From DASXKD01 sp963703605 (GTDB lineage Bacteria > Actinomycetota > Actinomycetes > Streptosporangiales > Streptosporangiaceae): DNA of 64,000 bases. The translations under genes and the position numbers were made by a program. The stretch covers positions 1-64,000 of the forward strand of contig CAVPFC010000003.1 of NCBI GenBank assembly GCA_963703605.1, given 5' to 3'. Of the stretch, positions 17,177 through 25,167 are shown piece after piece (the stretch's first letter is position 1; the number at the start of each line of letters is the position of its first letter). Below the pieces are notes generated by a model. It saw nothing but the letters and a program-made list of their open reading frames with translations. It was not told the DNA's origin and did not search any database.

Positions 17177-17962
17177 TCACTCGGGGCGGCGCAGGGCCTT
17201 GCGGGGATGCGCGCCGTCGACGTAGCCGACGAACGGCGGGTAGATGTTGTAGCCGAGCAGCTCCTGGAGCCGTTCCGGGAGCTCGCGGACGACGCCGCGT
17301 GGCACGGCGAGGCAGTGGTTCTCCTGCGGGCGCAGCCAGGCCGCGGCGTACTCGAGGATCACGCCCAGGCGCGGCCGGCCGGTCTGATTGGCCCCGCCGC
17401 CATGCCACAGGCTGCCGAGGTAGAACATGGCCGAGCCCGGGGTCATCGCGGCCGTCAGGACCGGGTCCCCGGCGGCCGGCTGGCGCCCGGGTTCCCAGCG
17501 GTGGCTGCCGGGGACGAACCTGGTGGCGCCGTTCTCGGCGGTGAACTCGTCCAGCGGCCACATGGTGTTGACCACGACCGGCGGGTGGGGCTCCGGCAGC
17601 GGATAGATCGCGTCGTCGCGGTGCAGCATCTGAGCCTGTTCCCCGGGCCCGATCCGGATGCCCACCGGCGCGCTGAGCTGATAGTGCCCGAGAACCTCGT
17701 CGAGCACCTCCAGCAGAAGCGGATGAATAGCGGCCCGGTCGAACGTCCGGGTCTTGGCGAAAAGGGCATACACGCGCTGGGTGGCGAACCCTTCGAACGC
17801 GTTGCGGCCCGTCGGCGTCATATCAAGGACACGGGCAAGATCCGCGCGGGCGGCCTGGAGCTCGCCGTCGCCCATCATGCCGGTCACGACCACGTAGCCG
17901 TCGCTGAGCAGCAGCCGCGCCACGTCCTGGCCGGTGGACGTCGCGCCCGGGATCGAGGTCAT
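17177..17962 (-). CDS. phytanoyl-CoA dioxygenase family (PhyH) Fe(II)/2-oxoglutarate oxygenase
   Basis: About 261 residues. The iron-binding triad is visible: His114 and Asp116 in MLHRDDAIYP, and distal His187 in SLWHGGGAN. The 2-oxoglutarate anchor is probably Arg in the TGRPRLGVILEYAA segment. It hydroxylates an unknown substrate (acyl-CoA or a natural-product intermediate). ATG 17962 (MTSIPGATSTG) is chosen; the open frame extends upstream over a non-coding stretch. Convergent with the methyltransferase at 16373, and divergent from the deacetylase at 18112. Confidence 0.85.
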   Translation of the reverse strand: MTSIPGATSTGQDVARLLLSDGYVVVTGMMGDGELQAARADLARVLDMTPTGRNAFEGFATQRVYALFAKTRTFDRAAIHPLLLEVLDEVLGHYQLSAPVGIRIGPGEQAQMLHRDDAIYPLPEPHPPVVVNTMWPLDEFTAENGATRFVPGSHRWEPGRQPAAGDPVLTAAMTPGSAMFYLGSLWHGGGANQTGRPRLGVILEYAAAWLRPQENHCLAVPRGVVRELPERLQELLGYNIYPPFVGYVDGAHPRKALRRPE

Positions 17963-18111
17963 CATCCCGAGCCTAGACGACGCCGGCGCGGCCGCGGCGC
18001 GCGCGCAAAGGCATTTATCTATAACGGCTGGCCGGTGCCCATTGTGTGATCCAGCGGTAAACCAGCGTGGCGGTGCGGCGCGTCCGGCGGAAATGTGCGA
18101 CTGTGTTTCCC

Positions 18112-19332
18112 ATGGGAGGGAATGCGCGCCTCCGGCGGCCTCCGGTTGCCGTCGTGGCGGCGGCGCTTGTCGTGGTGGGCCTGATCGCGGCATGGATAGG
18201 CCAGCGCGCCGAGGCCGTGGCGTCCGGCCAGCCCCGGGTGGCGTGGAAGCTGTCCCCGGCGTCCAACACCGTGACGATCCGGCTGACCGCCGGAAACGGC
18301 CCGGACGCCCGCCGGGTCCTGGCCCGCAGCCAGATCGTCGTCGCCCAGGACGGGAAGCTGCACCCCGTCAGGGGGTCGATGGGGGGCGGGAAGGTCCGGC
18401 TGGCGGTGCCGGCCGGCCAGCAGAGCCAGTTCGTGGTGCTGGTGAAGGGCCCGCAGCCGTCGCGCCGGACGCTGGTCGTCACCGCCCCGCCGCCGCTGCG
18501 GGTCGTCTCGTCCCGCAGCGACTCGGCCGGGCTGCTGGTCCGGGCGTCGAGCCCGCTGCGCCGCAGGCCGCGCGGGGCGCTGTGCGGCGCGGACAAGATC
18601 AGCTTCCCGTCCTCGGCCGAGGAGGCGGTGGCCAAGAGCCCCACCCGGTGCCGGGCCCGGCTGAGGCTGGTCGCCGACGACGGCGAGCAGGCAGTGCTGC
18701 CGGTGAGCATCCCTTCGCTGCCAGAGATCCCGCTCTACTCGTTCGCCAGCCCGGCCAACCGGGCGATCTATATCACCGTGGACGACGGCTGGACCCCGAG
18801 CCCGCAGGTCCTCCAGATCATGCGCGCGACCCACCTGCCGGTCACCGCGTTCCTCATCCAGCAGGCCGCGCAGCAGAACCTGCCCTACTGGCGGGCCTTT
18901 GTCGCGGCTGGCGGGACGGTCGGCGACCACACCGTCTCGCACCCGAACCTCACCAAGCTGCCGCTGGGCCAGGCCACCGTCCAGTGGGGGCAGGACCGCC
19001 GGGTCCTGGGCAAGTGGCTCGGCCAGACTCCGGTGATGGGGCGCCCTCCGTACGGGGCCTTCGACCCGGCCGTGGAGGCGGCGGCCTACCAGGGCGGGCT
19101 GAAGGTCCTGGCCGGCTGGAGCGCCACCGTGGACAGCGACGGCATCCAGACCTGGGACGGCAGGCCGCTGGAGGCCGGCGAGATCGTGCTGCTGCACTGG
19201 ATTCCCGGCCTCGGGCCGCAAATGGTCAAGCTGCTCAAGGTCATCCACCATCTGCACCTGAACCCCACGCCGCTGACCCCGGCCAGCTTCGCCGGCCAGA
19301 CGCCGCAGGTGAAATCGCTCGCCGGCGACTAG
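18112..19332 (+). CDS. secreted polysaccharide deacetylase (NodB-homology) protein
   Basis: About 406 residues. An N-terminal signal anchor (VAVVAAALVVVGLIAAWIG, about 10-28) precedes a 170-residue unrecognised beta-rich domain, then a NodB catalytic domain. Motif 1 is ITVDDGW (Asp224, Asp225). Motif 2 is HTVSHPNL with metal-binding His273 and His277. Motif 3 is RPPYGAFDP, and a late LLHWIPG supplies the catalytic-His region. It probably deacetylates a cell-envelope glycan. ATG 18112 is preferred over ATG 18067 because the hydrophobic signal follows directly. The last codons are the first unit of a 21-bp tandem repeat (19318-19391). Confidence 0.85.
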   Translation: MGGNARLRRPPVAVVAAALVVVGLIAAWIGQRAEAVASGQPRVAWKLSPASNTVTIRLTAGNGPDARRVLARSQIVVAQDGKLHPVRGSMGGGKVRLAVPAGQQSQFVVLVKGPQPSRRTLVVTAPPPLRVVSSRSDSAGLLVRASSPLRRRPRGALCGADKISFPSSAEEAVAKSPTRCRARLRLVADDGEQAVLPVSIPSLPEIPLYSFASPANRAIYITVDDGWTPSPQVLQIMRATHLPVTAFLIQQAAQQNLPYWRAFVAAGGTVGDHTVSHPNLTKLPLGQATVQWGQDRRVLGKWLGQTPVMGRPPYGAFDPAVEAAAYQGGLKVLAGWSATVDSDGIQTWDGRPLEAGEIVLLHWIPGLGPQMVKLLKVIHHLHLNPTPLTPASFAGQTPQVKSLAGD

Positions 19333-19391
19333 GGCTGGCTCGCCGGCGACTCGGGCTGGCTCGCCGGCGACTCGCGCTGGCTCGCCGGCGC
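19318..19391 (+). repeat. 21-bp tandem repeat, 3.5 copies, across a stop codon
   Basis: Units at 19318-19338, 19339-19359 and 19360-19380 and a partial unit to 19391 share CTCGCCGGCGACT then (A/C)G(G/C)GCTGG. The unit is seven codons long. The deacetylase stop TAG lies in unit 1, where units 2 and 3 have TCG, so read-through would add LAGDSGWLAGDSRWLAG. It probably arose by slippage; any effect is unknown. Confidence 0.8.
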
Positions 19392-19487
19392 GGCGCACCT
19401 GGGCCGGAACGAAAGGCCAAGCCCGTAGCCGGTCAGCTGGTGCTGCCAGGGGACCGCGGCGCCGGCGTAAAGCTGGAAAATAAGGTT

Positions 19488-20360
19488 GTGACGAACCGGC
19501 GCGCCCCCGCGAACGACCCAGACCGGAGTCAGCCCGAGACCGGCGGCCCGGTCGAGCTTGTCGCGGACCTGGACCGGCCGGGAGCTTGGGTGCTGCTGAT
19601 CGGCGGCGTGCCACAGTCACATGTCGATCTTGACGACCCGCGGCACCTGGATATGGAGTACGTGCGGCGGCTGGGGCACCTGATCGACCTGGCCGGGCCG
19701 GACGGCGAACCGCTGCGGGTGCTGCACCTCGGCGGCGGCGGCCTGACCCTGGCCCGCTACGTGGCCGCGACCCGCCCCGGCTCGCGCCAGCTTGCGGTCG
19801 AGGCCAGCGCGGAAGTGGCCGACCTGGTCCGGCGGCGGCTGCCCCTGGACCGGCGCCGCGGGCCAGGAGCCGGGCAGATCCGGGTCCGGATCGCCGACGC
19901 CAGGGCCGTGCTCGAGCAGGTCCGGGCCGGCTCGTTCGACGTGCTGATATGCGACGCGTTCGACGGCCCGCAGACCCCGGCGCACCTGACGTCGGTGGAG
20001 TTCACCGCCGCGGCGGCCCGGGCGCTGGCGCCGGCCGGGATCTACGCGGTCAACGTCGGCGACGGGCCGCCGCTGACGCATGCCCGCGGCCGGGTGGCCA
20101 CGGTGTGCTCGGTCTTCGCGCACACCTGCCTGATCGCGGAGGCCGCGGTGCTGCGCGGCCGGACGTTCGGCAACCTGGTGATCGCCGCGTCGGGCCGGGA
20201 GCTTCCGCTCGCCGGGCTGATCCGCCGCGCCGCGGGCGACCCGTTCCCGGCGCGGGTGGTGGCCGGCGAGGCACTGGACCGGTTCGTCGCGGGCGCCAAG
20301 CCGATCACGGATGCGCTCGCCGTGCCGTCCCCGGTCATGCCACCCGAGGTGTTCGCCTGA
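19488..20360 (+). CDS. spermidine-synthase-like (SpeE-type) methyltransferase-fold protein
   Basis: About 290 residues. After PGAWVLLIGGVPQSHVDLDDPRHLDMEYVRRLGHLIDL comes the nucleotide-binding loop VLHLGGGGLTLARYVA (about 85-100), the acidic RIADARAVLEQVRAGSFDVLICDAFDG and RALAPAGIYAVNVGDG. This is the SpeE-like fold seen in many actinobacterial proteins annotated as spermidine synthase, but true polyamine activity is doubtful. GTG 19488 follows AAATAAGG; the open frame upstream is antisense noise over the deacetylase gene. Not obviously in an operon. Confidence 0.8.
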   Translation: MTNRRAPANDPDRSQPETGGPVELVADLDRPGAWVLLIGGVPQSHVDLDDPRHLDMEYVRRLGHLIDLAGPDGEPLRVLHLGGGGLTLARYVAATRPGSRQLAVEASAEVADLVRRRLPLDRRRGPGAGQIRVRIADARAVLEQVRAGSFDVLICDAFDGPQTPAHLTSVEFTAAAARALAPAGIYAVNVGDGPPLTHARGRVATVCSVFAHTCLIAEAAVLRGRTFGNLVIAASGRELPLAGLIRRAAGDPFPARVVAGEALDRFVAGAKPITDALAVPSPVMPPEVFA

Positions 20361-20539
20361 CCGGCGCTGAGCGGGTGTCCCGCCGGGTATAGCCACAGGC
20401 GGTATCCGCGGCACGCCCGGGGATTTGCCGGCCCCTGGCGAGACGCGGACAATAATGACGGCGGGTCAACCCGGGCACCGGCGACGGCCCCGGCAACACG
20501 GACGGCGCTCCGTGCCGCACCGAGGACAGAGGGGACGTG

Positions 20540-21853
20540 ATGGCAACACCGCCGATGGTTCCCGCGGGCTGGTATACCGATCCGGCCGGCCGGCACGAGT
20601 ATCGCTACTGGGACGGAACGTCCTGGACCCCGGGGGTGGCGGACGGCGGAGTCACGGCGACCGACCCACTCGGTCCCCCGCCCGTACCGATGCAGCAGGC
20701 CGCCGGCTACGCCCCGGCACAGCCGGCCGAGGCGGGGTACGCCACGGCACAGCCGGCCGCGGCCGAGGCCGCGCCGGAACAGGGCGCCGCCGGCGGATAC
20801 CCGCCCGGGCAAGCCACCCCGGTCGGATACTCCCCCGGGCAAGCCGCCCCCGGCGGATACCCGCCGGGCCAGCAGGCCGCGGCCGGATTCATCCCGGCAC
20901 AACAGGCCGCGGCTGGGGCCGCGCCGGGACAAACCGCCGGCGGATTCTCGCCGGTGTCGCCGCTGCCGGCGGACACCGCGCCGGTGCCGCCGCTCCCCGC
21001 CGGTCTCGCGCCGGTCCCCGGCATGGCCGCTCCCGCCCCACCGCGCCGGCGGCGCAGGTGGGTCGCCGCGGTGGTCGCGGCCGCGGCGGTCGTGGTGCTG
21101 CTCATCGGCCTGGTGATCTGGGCGCCGTGGAAGAGTCCCCCGCTGCTGCGGCCGACCGGGCTTGCGGCGGGCGCGCTGACCGTCGACTCGGTCGCGTTCC
21201 ACTGGTCGAACCCGCCGACGGGCCCGCTCCCCGACAAGTACCTGATCCTGCACAACGGCACGGTCATCGGCACGGTTCCCGGGAGCGTCACGACGTACCA
21301 GGCCAACGGCCTCGCCCCCGACACCCCTTACCAGTACCGGATAGTGGCGGAGCGGGGCGGCAAGCGCTCGGCCATGTCGGTCCTTCTCGTGGTGCGCACC
21401 GCCGTCCCGCCCGTCTCGGCGGCTCGCTGGCAGGGCCCATGGACCGTCACCGGCAAGATCACCCGTGGCGCCAGCACGATCCACGGCGCCAAGAAGTGGA
21501 CTAACACGTGGGAGGCCACCCCGGGCTGCGCCGCCGGGCCGTGCACCGTGCGCCTCGCGGTGTCCCTGAACGGGCACAACTTCAAGGTGACGATGGCCCG
21601 CGCCGGCTCCGGCGCCGTGTACCGGGGGCGGACCCACGCGCACGTGTTCCCCTGCGGCCTGGGGTCCACCTCGTTCCCCATCAAGTCCAGCCTGGCGATC
21701 CGGATCAAGCTCAGCGGGGCGAACGTGGACAACGGGGCGTGGCTGGCCACCGGATGGACCGGCACCATGGCCGTGGCCTCCCCTTACACCGCGTCCGGCA
21801 ACTACTACTGCCCCGCCGCTCATCAGACGATCTCGCTCTCCGGAGGCCCCTGA
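20540..21853 (+). CDS. DUF2510 membrane-anchored protein with fibronectin type III-like domain
   Basis: About 437 residues (GTG 20537 is an equal alternative start). Order: DUF2510 motif PAGWYTDPAGRHEYRYWDGTSWTPGV (about 7-32); a Pro/Ala/Gly-rich linker with repeated GGYPPGQ/AAGYAPAQ units (about 50-165); an Arg-rich stop and one membrane span (WVAAVVAAAAVVVLLIGLVIW, about 174-194); a fibronectin type III-like domain (LTVDSVAFHWSN...TTYQANGLAPDTPYQYRIVA); and a Cys-containing C-terminal domain of unknown type. DUF2510 proteins are common in actinomycetes and are usually cytoplasm-in/outside-out. Its stop overlaps the GNAT frame at 21850. Confidence 0.8.
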   Translation: MATPPMVPAGWYTDPAGRHEYRYWDGTSWTPGVADGGVTATDPLGPPPVPMQQAAGYAPAQPAEAGYATAQPAAAEAAPEQGAAGGYPPGQATPVGYSPGQAAPGGYPPGQQAAAGFIPAQQAAAGAAPGQTAGGFSPVSPLPADTAPVPPLPAGLAPVPGMAAPAPPRRRRRWVAAVVAAAAVVVLLIGLVIWAPWKSPPLLRPTGLAAGALTVDSVAFHWSNPPTGPLPDKYLILHNGTVIGTVPGSVTTYQANGLAPDTPYQYRIVAERGGKRSAMSVLLVVRTAVPPVSAARWQGPWTVTGKITRGASTIHGAKKWTNTWEATPGCAAGPCTVRLAVSLNGHNFKVTMARAGSGAVYRGRTHAHVFPCGLGSTSFPIKSSLAIRIKLSGANVDNGAWLATGWTGTMAVASPYTASGNYYCPAAHQTISLSGGP

Positions 21854-21873
21854 TCGAGCAGGCAAACATAAAG

Positions 21874-22362
21874 GTGCGTCCCGCGCGGCCGGGGGACGAC
21901 GCCGCGCTCGCCGAGCTGGACGCGGCCGCGTGGTCGGCGGAATCGGGGTTTCCGTCGGTGTTCTCCGCCGGCCATGGCGCGCGTTTCTTCAACGCCGACA
22001 ACCCGCCGGGCGCTCATCTGGTCGCTGAGGCGGCGGGCAGCGTGGTCGGCTACGTCCGGCTCAAGCCGGCGACACACCTGCCCGAGAACGCTCACGTCAT
22101 CCAGGTGCAGGGCCTGGCGGTGCATCCGGCTGCCCGGCGGCGTGGCATCGCGGAAATGCTCCTGACGGCGGCCGAACAGCGGGTCCGTGACCGGGGCATG
22201 CGGAAGCTGAGCCTGCGCGTGCTGAGCACCAACCGGGCGGCCATCAGCCTGTACGAACGGCTTGGCTTCGCCCGGGAGGGCGACCTCCGCGACGAGTTCT
22301 TCATCAACGGCAGCTACGTCGACGACATCCTGATGGCCAAGCACCTCGGCCCCCCGGCCTGA
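21874..22362 (+). CDS. GNAT family N-acetyltransferase
   Basis: About 162 residues with the whole GNAT core: VRPARPGDDAALAELDAAAW, VIQVQGLAVHPAARRRGIAEMLLTAAEQRVRDRGM (acetyl-CoA loop R/Q-x2-G-x-A) and LRVLSTNRAAISLYERLGFAREGDLRDEFFINGSYVDDILMAKHL, a RimI/peptide-type ending. GTG 21874 is the best start in frame; a CTG at 21850 overlapping the previous stop is possible because IEQANIK also looks coding. Acceptor substrate unknown. Confidence 0.8.
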   Translation: MRPARPGDDAALAELDAAAWSAESGFPSVFSAGHGARFFNADNPPGAHLVAEAAGSVVGYVRLKPATHLPENAHVIQVQGLAVHPAARRRGIAEMLLTAAEQRVRDRGMRKLSLRVLSTNRAAISLYERLGFAREGDLRDEFFINGSYVDDILMAKHLGPPA

Positions 22363-22619
22363 CGGCGCCGGGTGCGGTAATACGCCGGCGCCACTCGGCC
22401 GCCGTGACCGCGGCCGCCGTCCGTATCCCCTGGCCGGGGTCGCTGGTTGATCGAAAACACTAGCGTACCGTTACTTAGCTGCACGACACGCATCGAACAC
22501 ATGTTTGACAGCCGCCATCCGGTACGGCAGGGTTGTCGTCGCGATCCCCGCGCGCGAGGGGCACCGACCGCCCGGCGCGCACACCCGCACAGCTCACCCC
22601 GATGATGGAGGACGATCCC

Positions 22620-23189
22620 GTGGGCCAGAAGACTGTCCGGTTCAGCGACCTCAGTGGCCAGCTCATCCTGGATGACCACGAACCGGCGCGCATCGTGATA
22701 CAGGAACATCCCGAGCTCGCGGACAGCCCGGTCGAGATCGAGGCGCTCATCGGCGAGGCCAGGGCGATGGAGGACGCGGCCGTGCCCGTGGCCATCGTCG
22801 ATATCTACTTCCCCGGCGACGACCAGCCCCGCCGGGTGGCCCTGGAGGCCGGCACCTTCGACGAGCTGGCCACTGACAAGCCGATGAGCGAGCTTCTTGC
22901 CGCCGCCCGCCCGGCCAAGCGCGCCCCGCGATCCAACGGTGCACCAGCGCCCCGCGATGAGCGCGTCAACTACGCCACCCTGGAAAACGCGGGCAAGCCG
23001 CACAAGGGCAAGATCACCGACACGGAAAAGGAACTGGTCCGGGCGCACCTCGACGAGATCAACGAACGGCTCGCCGCGCAGAACCTGCGGACGATCAGCC
23101 CCACCGACCCCGAGCACATCGAGCGCTACGGCCTCGACGGGCTGGCCGGGGCACGCGAAGCCGAGGAGCAGGTCAGCAACGCCGCATAA
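22620..23189 (+). CDS. conserved hypothetical protein, acidic, two-part
   Basis: 189 residues, family not recognised. GTG 22620 has an ideal GGAGG at 22607-22611, eight bases upstream, which decides the start. Residues 1-95 form a compact beta-rich part (VRFSDLSGQLILDDHEPARIVI, AIVDIYFPGDDQPRRVALEAGTFDEL). A basic Ala/Pro linker (AKRAPRSNGAPAPRDE) follows, then a helical C-terminus, KGKITDTEKELVRAHLDEINERLAAQNLRTISPTDPEHIERYGL. The last segment loosely recalls the C-terminal DNA-binding tails of Lsr2-like proteins (ending IERYGL), but I would not assign it. The upstream 257 bp hold no other gene. Confidence 0.7.
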   Translation: MGQKTVRFSDLSGQLILDDHEPARIVIQEHPELADSPVEIEALIGEARAMEDAAVPVAIVDIYFPGDDQPRRVALEAGTFDELATDKPMSELLAAARPAKRAPRSNGAPAPRDERVNYATLENAGKPHKGKITDTEKELVRAHLDEINERLAAQNLRTISPTDPEHIERYGLDGLAGAREAEEQVSNAA

Positions 23190-23210
23190 CGCGCGGGCCG
23201 GGTGGCTCAG

Positions 23211-23290
23211 CCTGCTCGCGGATCTTCGATCAGCTTCGCCACGGCCCGGCCCGCGATGCTAGCCCGGGGGCCGAGCCCCCGGACCCCCAC
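23211..23290. repeat. dispersed two-hairpin repeat, copy A
   Basis: Begins CCTGCTCGCGGATC and contains GCGGATC-TTC-GATCAGC, then CTTCGCC and a second hairpin GGGGGC-CGA-GCCCCC. It matches copy C at 59016-59092 over most of its length and copy B at 24301-24342 over the first hairpin. It lies between convergent genes, where it may also act as a terminator. Confidence 0.75.
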
Positions 23291-23413
23291 GGGCCCGGTA
23301 CCGGCCCACGGGCAGCTTCGGTCTGGGGTGTGTGCTGGACGGGCTGGCCACGGCTTTCTGGCCGTTAATTTTGCCTAACGGCTGGCGCGTGGCTGCCGGT
23401 CGCGTGACGCGGG

Positions 23414-24274
23414 TCAGGCGGGATAGGTAAGCCCGGCGGGGTTGGCCTCGGGCAGCATGCCGGAATCGATGACCGCGCGCACCGAGGGGCGGAGGAGGTC
23501 GATGACCTCCTCCACGCCCTGCTCCCCCAGCGCGGACAGGCCGCCGGTCCAGGCGCGCTCGTCGGTGTATTCCTCGATCGCATCCAGGACGGCCCGCCCC
23601 GCGTCGGTCAGCGCCGGGGCCTGGCCCGGCGCGAGCAGGCCCCGGCCGCGCAACGCCTCGCCCGCGGCGGCCCAGTCCTCGTCCGGCCAGCCGCGTGCCT
23701 GGCGGATCACCGCCTCGGGGAAGCGGCCGTCCGCGACCTGCAGCAGGTGCGCCTCCAGCCCGCTGATCCCGGCGGTGACCAGCGCGGCGACGTGCCCGTC
23801 CCCACGGTGCTCGCGCAGCGTGGTCGCCACTTGCCAGAGCCTGCCGACGCCGTCGCCGGGCAGCGGGAGCGCCGCGTTGGCGGCGAACAGCGGCCGGCCG
23901 GTGGGATCCGCGCCGGCCGCCACCGGGCCGAGCAGGCCGGCCGCCCGGTCGCAGGCCTCGGGGTCGGCTCCCACCTTCCGCAGCGCCGTGGTGCTGACCG
24001 CGGCGCGGGTTTCCAGGCAGGCCTGCGGCGTGGTCCTCGACCACGAATCGGGCAGCGCCTTGGCCACCATGGCCGGGCAGAACCCCGCGAACATCGCCAC
24101 CACCGGGCCCGCGGGCACCGGCCCGAGCGGCGCGGCACGGAACGCGAAGTAGGTCATCCAGAAGCCACGCAGGCCCAGCGCCATCCCGGCGGGCCGGACT
24201 CCGTCGGCGAAGTAGGTGACGTCGTGCAGGGTTTCCAGCGTGGCCCACAGTCGGCGGGCGGGATGCGTGCGCAC
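23414..24274 (-). CDS. SCO6745-like actinobacterial protein
   Basis: 286 residues, alpha-helical. ARRLWATLETLHDVTYFADGVRPAGMALGLRGFWMTYFAFRAAPLGPV, then FCPAMVAKALPDSW and a late EDWAAAGEALRGRGLL...LTDAGRAVLDAIEEYTD. The pattern matches the family named after Streptomyces SCO6745, which has a MarR-like helical domain at its C-terminus and no known function. ATG 24274 is the only sensible start. Repeat copies A and B flank it on both sides. Confidence 0.7.
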   Translation of the reverse strand: MRTHPARRLWATLETLHDVTYFADGVRPAGMALGLRGFWMTYFAFRAAPLGPVPAGPVVAMFAGFCPAMVAKALPDSWSRTTPQACLETRAAVSTTALRKVGADPEACDRAAGLLGPVAAGADPTGRPLFAANAALPLPGDGVGRLWQVATTLREHRGDGHVAALVTAGISGLEAHLLQVADGRFPEAVIRQARGWPDEDWAAAGEALRGRGLLAPGQAPALTDAGRAVLDAIEEYTDERAWTGGLSALGEQGVEEVIDLLRPSVRAVIDSGMLPEANPAGLTYPA

Positions 24275-24300
24275 GGCCGGAGTCTAAACGAGCCGGCGAA

Positions 24301-24342
24301 CCCTGCTCGCTGACCCTCGGTCAGCTTCGCCGCGGCCTGCCT
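24301..24342. repeat. dispersed hairpin repeat, copy B
   Basis: CCCTGCTCGCTGACC-CTC-GGTCAGCTTCGCCGCGG. Relative to copy C (GCTGATC-TCT-GATCAGC) both sides of the stem have changed together (C-G for T-A), so the pairing is conserved. The second hairpin of copies A and C is absent. Confidence 0.7.
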
Positions 24343-24350
24343 TCCAGCAC

Positions 24351-25094
24351 CTATTCCTTCTGCTCCGGCTGCGTGGCGAAGCCGGCCAGGACGGTGGTGA
24401 TGTTGGTGTCGGCGGCCGCCTTGTCGACGCCGAGCCCGGTGAGCAGGCCGGCGCCGTCTTCGAGTTCCAGCAGCGCGAGCAGGATGTGCTCGGTCCCGAC
24501 ATAGTTGTGGCCCCGCCGCAGGGCCTCCCGCACGGTGAGCTCCAGCACCTTCTTCGCCCGCTGGCTGAACGGGATGAGCGGCGGCACCTCGCCGGCCGCG
24601 GGGGGCAGCGCCGCCGTGACGGCCTGCCGGACCGCGTCCAGCGAGACGCCCTGCGCGACGATCGCCACCCCGGCCAGTCCCTCCGGCTCGGTCAGCAGCC
24701 CAAGGATCAGGTGTTCCGGGCCGATCTGGTCGTTGCCCGCGGCACGGGCCTCGTTCTGCGCGGCCACCACCACGTTCCGCGCCCGCTGGGTGAACCGGCC
24801 GAACCCCTGGTTGGGGTCGAGGTCGGCCGGCTGGCCGGGGTCCTTGGGAACGAAGCGCTTCTGGGCCGCCTGCTTGGTGACCCCCAGGCTCGCGCCGATC
24901 GCCGTCCAGGACGCGCCCGAGCGCCGTGCTTGGTCCACGAAGTGGCCGATCAGGTGGTCGGCGACATCGCTCAGATGATCGGCGACGAGGACCGCGTCGG
25001 TGAGCTGGTCGAGAGGGTCAGCGTGCGCCTTCTTGATGGCCTCGATGAGGTCGTCGAGCCGGACTGGGTTGCTGATGGGTACCGGGTTCGTCAT
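24351..25094 (-). CDS. HTH plus double Clp-N domain protein
   Basis: 247 residues. The N-terminus (about 1-85) is a helical domain with an HTH, SWTAIGASLGVTKQAAQKRF (about 62-81). Two Clp repeat domains follow: FGRFTQRARNVVVAAQNEARAAGNDQIGPEHLILGLL (about 98-165) and IPFSQRAKKVLELTVREALRRGHNYVGTEHILLALL (about 173-240). There is no AAA ATPase, so it is not ClpC itself. A DNA-binding protein using Clp-N domains to sense protein clients or the Clp machine is a reasonable inference. Two identical palindromes just upstream (25098-25142) suggest autoregulation. Divergent from the phosphoribosyltransferase-like gene. Confidence 0.85.
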   Translation of the reverse strand: MTNPVPISNPVRLDDLIEAIKKAHADPLDQLTDAVLVADHLSDVADHLIGHFVDQARRSGASWTAIGASLGVTKQAAQKRFVPKDPGQPADLDPNQGFGRFTQRARNVVVAAQNEARAAGNDQIGPEHLILGLLTEPEGLAGVAIVAQGVSLDAVRQAVTAALPPAAGEVPPLIPFSQRAKKVLELTVREALRRGHNYVGTEHILLALLELEDGAGLLTGLGVDKAAADTNITTVLAGFATQPEQKE

Positions 25095-25097
25095 AGC

Positions 25098-25142
25098 GTC
25101 AACCTAAGGTTGACGCCTGCTATTTGTCAACTCGCGGTTGAC
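25098..25142. promoter_or_regulatory. paired operators in a divergent promoter
   Basis: GTCAAC-N5-GTTGAC occurs twice with perfect arms, at 25098-25114 and 25126-25142, centres 28 bp apart (nearly three helical turns). They lie between the HTH-Clp-N gene (start 25094) and the gene starting at 25168, suggesting cooperative binding by one dimeric regulator, most simply the HTH-Clp-N protein. Confidence 0.7.
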
Positions 25143-25167
25143 GCATCGCGCGTGGCAGCATGGGCGG

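Noticed and set aside
19318..19391. CRISPR array
   Set aside because: The units are directly adjacent with no spacers and match a coding period of seven codons.
17934..19487. Long N-terminal extension of the spermidine-synthase-like gene
   Set aside because: It runs through the deacetylase gene in another frame and is Arg/Pro/Gly-rich without motifs. Homology begins only after 19488.
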